A stretch of DNA of 9,755 nucleotides, from positions 1 through 9,755 of the forward strand of contig JAUUZV010000084.1 of NCBI GenBank assembly GCA_030592085.1, in the 5' to 3' direction. The notes beneath the pieces were generated by a model, which did not search any database, was not told where the DNA came from, and saw only the letters and a program-made list of their open reading frames with translations. Below, one piece after another: positions 7,357-9,755 of the stretch. The first letter of the stretch is position 1. Each line of letters starts with the position of its first letter. Position numbers and translations under genes: made by a program. This stretch comes from Clostridia bacterium (GTDB taxonomy: Bacteria > Bacillota > Clostridia > DUPQ01).

Positions 7357-9465
7357 GTGCTGAGAGAAAAAATACATTTCAAAATATTGTTTTTATTTTT
7401 ACTACTTTTTATTATAGTATTTCTAAACACAAATAGTATTAATGCAAGTTCTACTAGTAATATTCGTTTGGTTGTTAATAATAATGATATTACTTCATTT
7501 GCAAGTCCAATTATTGAAAATGATCGTACACTTGTACCTGTACGATTTATAGCTGAAGAAATTGGTGCTACAGTTTATTGGGATGGAGTTAATAGAACTG
7601 TTACTATAAAAAAAGATGGAAAAAGTATTTTATTATTTATAGATAGTTATTTAATATCCTATAATAATAATCAATCACACATGATTTCTGATGTTGCCCC
7701 TAAAATTATTAATGATAGAACTTATGTACCAGTTAGATTAATTAGTAATATCTTTGGTATAGGAGTTTCTTGGAACAATGAAACACGAACCGTATCCATT
7801 AATACAGACGAACAATCTTTAATAACTTCTTTTTATGATGTTGAGTTCATTTCTCATACATCAGGTGATATAATCTCTGGAAAAACAATGATTGATATAA
7901 AAATAGGAGATAAGTTAAACGAAAGAACCAACGAAATTAAACTTATTTTATTAGACAAAGGAAGTAAAAAAGGATTTGTTGTATCAAAAACTGAAAATCC
8001 AAATGGGATACTAGAATATATTCCTAAAGTTGAAGACAATGGTGAAAAAGTTCTTGTTGTAGTTTTATATGATAAATATGGAAAGTTTATTGGTGGTGAT
8101 GTAATTACAATAAATATAGATGTAAAACCTGTTGTCATTTTAAATGGCCTTGATACTACAAAACTAGTAACAGATACTATATATCTTAAACCTTCTATTA
8201 ATTTTTTAGCAACGCAAGTTAGGTATGAAATTATTAACTATAAAAATGGCAAAACTATTACAGTTACAGAACAAGACCCATTTGGAAATTATGCCTTTGT
8301 TCCAACCATGGAATTAAATGGTGTATGTGCTATAAAAGTAATTGCCTATGATGGGAATGGACATGCATATGAGAGTAAAATAAAATATATAACCGTATTA
8401 GTTAATAGGCAGTTATCCCTAAAAGGAATTAGTGAAGGGAAAAGTATTACAAAAGCTGTAACTTTATCAGTTGCTAGGAATTTTGATGTTATTGAAACAC
8501 AATTTATTGTAATGAATACAAAAACGAAAGAACAAGAAGTTCTTATGAAATCAAATCAATATTCATATGAGTGGTTTCCAAGCCCAAGTAATCAAGGAGA
8601 TATGGAGGTTTATACTATTGTAACTGATACTAATGGAGTAAGTTATGAAAGCGAGCATATTAAAGTTATTGTTGATATTGATGTAATTTTGTATCTTAAA
8701 GGAATTGGCCCTAACCAAGTAATAACTAAAGATACAAGTCTTTTTATTAAAAGCAATGTTGATTTATATAATGTGAGGTATGTTTTAACCAATACAGACA
8801 CAAAAACAGTTAGATATTTAAGTGTAAATATGAGTGATGAGGATACGTTTATATACTCACCTACAACTATTGATAAAGGAAATATAACCATACATGTAGA
8901 GGGGTACTATCATGGGTATAAAATAAAGAGCGAATCTATTCCACTTATTGTATATCTTGATACTATTTATGGTTCACAAGCGATTATTGCTAAGAATCAA
9001 TTCTTAGACTTTGCATCGAAATTAGCTATTGATACATGGAATGAAATAGGTATGTCTGCAGCGTTACAGACCGCGCAAGCTATTCTTGAAACTGGTTGGG
9101 GACAAAGTGTGCCAGTTGACAAATATACTGGTAAATTATCATATAATCTATTTGGGATAAAAGGAACTGGTAGTAATGGATTTGTTATTTCAAATACATG
9201 GGAAGTATATAATGGCGTGGTTTATAGAATTGATGATAAATTTAGAGCATATTATAATGTGTCAGAGAGTTGGGAAGATCATCATTACTTTTTATTAAAT
9301 TCTTCTAGGTATGAACCATTTACAGATGTTATGTATGATAGCACATTAGGAGCATGGGCAATTAAACGTGCTGGATATGCAACAGACCCACTATATCCAA
9401 TTAAATTAATTAGGATTATTAAACAATATGATTTACTTGAGTTAGATAAAGTTGGAATACAATAG
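7357..9465 (+). CDS. Secreted cell-wall glucosaminidase (GH73) with CuAO-N repeats and Ig-like repeats
   Basis: This is probably an exported peptidoglycan hydrolase that cuts at N-acetylglucosamine (endo-beta-N-acetylglucosaminidase, GH73/LytG-like). It starts at GTG with GAGG at 7348-7351, 5 nt upstream. A signal peptide has a basic start (residues 1-9), a hydrophobic core (10-23) and a likely cut after INA at residue 30. Residues 36-150 hold two repeats of the 'copper amine oxidase N-terminal' stalk fold, each with NDRTxVPVR and VxWxxxxRTVxI. Residues 159-540 hold four repeats of about 93 aa that look like beta-sandwich Ig-like modules; the start motif (LNGL, SLKGI, YLKGI) recurs near residues 262, 355 and 447. 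The C-terminal catalytic domain (about 545-695) has AQAILETGWGQS with the catalytic Glu at E578, then NLFGIKG, FRAYYNVSESWEDHHYFL and a RY motif. There are no copper-oxidase catalytic domains, LPxTG signal or SLH repeats, so wall attachment presumably relies on the stalk modules. Confidence 0.88.
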   Translation: MLREKIHFKILFLFLLLFIIVFLNTNSINASSTSNIRLVVNNNDITSFASPIIENDRTLVPVRFIAEEIGATVYWDGVNRTVTIKKDGKSILLFIDSYLISYNNNQSHMISDVAPKIINDRTYVPVRLISNIFGIGVSWNNETRTVSINTDEQSLITSFYDVEFISHTSGDIISGKTMIDIKIGDKLNERTNEIKLILLDKGSKKGFVVSKTENPNGILEYIPKVEDNGEKVLVVVLYDKYGKFIGGDVITINIDVKPVVILNGLDTTKLVTDTIYLKPSINFLATQVRYEIINYKNGKTITVTEQDPFGNYAFVPTMELNGVCAIKVIAYDGNGHAYESKIKYITVLVNRQLSLKGISEGKSITKAVTLSVARNFDVIETQFIVMNTKTKEQEVLMKSNQYSYEWFPSPSNQGDMEVYTIVTDTNGVSYESEHIKVIVDIDVILYLKGIGPNQVITKDTSLFIKSNVDLYNVRYVLTNTDTKTVRYLSVNMSDEDTFIYSPTTIDKGNITIHVEGYYHGYKIKSESIPLIVYLDTIYGSQAIIAKNQFLDFASKLAIDTWNEIGMSAALQTAQAILETGWGQSVPVDKYTGKLSYNLFGIKGTGSNGFVISNTWEVYNGVVYRIDDKFRAYYNVSESWEDHHYFLLNSSRYEPFTDVMYDSTLGAWAIKRAGYATDPLYPIKLIRIIKQYDLLELDKVGIQ

Positions 9466-9500
9466 CATAATAAATTCTTTTCCACAACTTATTAAAAATT

Positions 9501-9529
9501 TTGCAACAAATAAAATAAACTATTATAAT
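9501..9529 (+). promoter_or_regulatory. Sigma-A-type promoter just upstream of the group II intron
   Basis: TTGCAA (9501-9506) and a perfect TATAAT (9524-9529) are separated by exactly 17 nt. Predicted transcription start is about 9536, only about 6 nt before the intron's first base. It probably served the gene now interrupted or preceded by the intron, and it could also drive the intron. The -35 matches consensus at four of six positions. Confidence 0.5.
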
Positions 9530-9541
9530 ATTAAATAGGGA

Positions 9542-9755
9542 GTGCGCCAGTTCGGTGTGTATAATATAGTTGGGTGAAAGACCTGACCTGATAAAGCCTA
9601 GCAAGCAGTCAGTACCAAGCCTTGGAGACGAAGCCGTGAGGTTAGGTTTAAGCGTAGGCATGGGAGCATAAGAGCCGCAATGCGAAAGCGTGAAGTGATT
9701 CAGCCCCGTAAGTAATATTGAGTGGAAGCCGATGTATTTCCTTATACCGTAGGCA
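9542..9755 (+). mobile_element. Group II intron, 5' end (domain I), truncated by window edge
   Basis: The element begins GTGCGCCAG, the GUGCG 5' splice-site consensus of group II introns. It continues with a sequence of markedly higher GC and a structured RNA character typical of domain I of bacterial ORF-carrying introns (for example GTTGGGTGAAAG, GCGAAAGC at 9682-9689, CCCCGTAAGTAAT). Such introns are ribozymes that splice themselves out of RNA and insert into DNA using a reverse transcriptase/maturase encoded in domain IV; that gene would lie beyond the window. A stem-loop at 9728-9754 (outer GCC/GGC, inner GTAT/ATAC) presents TTCCTT. This is a candidate EBS1 that pairs with the exon bases at 9535-9541 and supports the boundary. 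No ORF is expected in this part, and none of the frames across it looks coding. Subclass is not assigned. There is no strong hairpin terminator just upstream, which argues against a class C intron. Confidence 0.85.

Noticed and set aside
7259..7438. 14-nt direct repeat (AAACACAAATAGTA at 7259-7272 and 7425-7438)
   Set aside because: With this base composition about one repeat of this length is expected by chance in a window of this size. The second copy lies inside the signal-peptide codons.
9478..9486. TTTTCCACA, one base off a DnaA box
   Set aside because: A single near-match is expected by chance in DNA this AT-rich, and there is no cluster of boxes or other origin feature nearby.
9615..9625. 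CCAAGCCTTGG palindrome in the intron
   Set aside because: A one-base loop cannot form a hairpin. The halves more likely pair with other parts of domain I.
9419..9661. Minus-strand open frame across the 3' end of the wall-hydrolase gene, the promoter and the intron
   Set aside because: It runs antisense through a real coding end and a structured ribozyme, and its translation resembles no protein family.

Overview
The window is AT-rich, low-GC Firmicute DNA, most likely from an anaerobic clostridial lineage. The evidence is purine-rich Shine-Dalgarno sites of the GAGG type, TTG and GTG starts, a HutP-type antiterminator, a DUF1858 protein, a secreted 'copper amine oxidase N-terminal' wall protein and a group II intron. 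I cannot name a genus from sequence alone. Every gene I accept is on the + strand.

Bases 1-5993 hold a tight histidine-utilisation operon: hutH (5' end cut off by the window), hutU (long, UROC1-like form), ftcD, hutI and fchA. Together they encode a complete tetrahydrofolate-dependent route. Histidine goes to urocanate plus NH3 (HutH), then imidazolone propionate (HutU), then N-formiminoglutamate (HutI). FtcD then makes glutamate plus 5-formimino-THF, and FchA makes 5,10-methenyl-THF plus NH3. No hutG or hutF alternative is present, so the formimino carbon is kept in the one-carbon pool. Gaps are 18 nt, an 8-nt overlap, 1 nt and 10 nt, which points to one transcript with translational coupling.

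Bases 5994-6919 hold hutP, the histidine-sensing RNA-binding antiterminator, placed after the enzymes rather than before them as in Bacillus subtilis. It has its own extended -10 promoter and a TTG start. After it comes a small YbaN/DUF454 inner-membrane protein whose reading frame has no ATG or GTG start; an ATT codon with a well-placed Shine-Dalgarno is the best candidate. A short AT-rich hairpin with a T7 tract (6956-6980) probably ends this transcript.

Bases 7028-9465 hold a 76-residue DUF1858 protein and a 702-residue secreted protein. The latter has a signal peptide, two stalk/copper-amine-oxidase-N repeats, four tandem repeats of about 93 residues that look Ig-like, and a C-terminal GH73 glucosaminidase domain. 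It is probably a cell-wall hydrolase.

Bases 9466-9755 hold a good sigma-A-type promoter (TTGCAA, 17-nt spacer, TATAAT) followed 12 nt later by the 5' end of a group II intron (GTGCG start at 9542), which runs off the window. A candidate EBS1 loop near the window end pairs with the last seven bases of the 5' exon, which supports the intron boundary. The intron therefore sits at the very start of a transcription unit whose gene lies outside the window.
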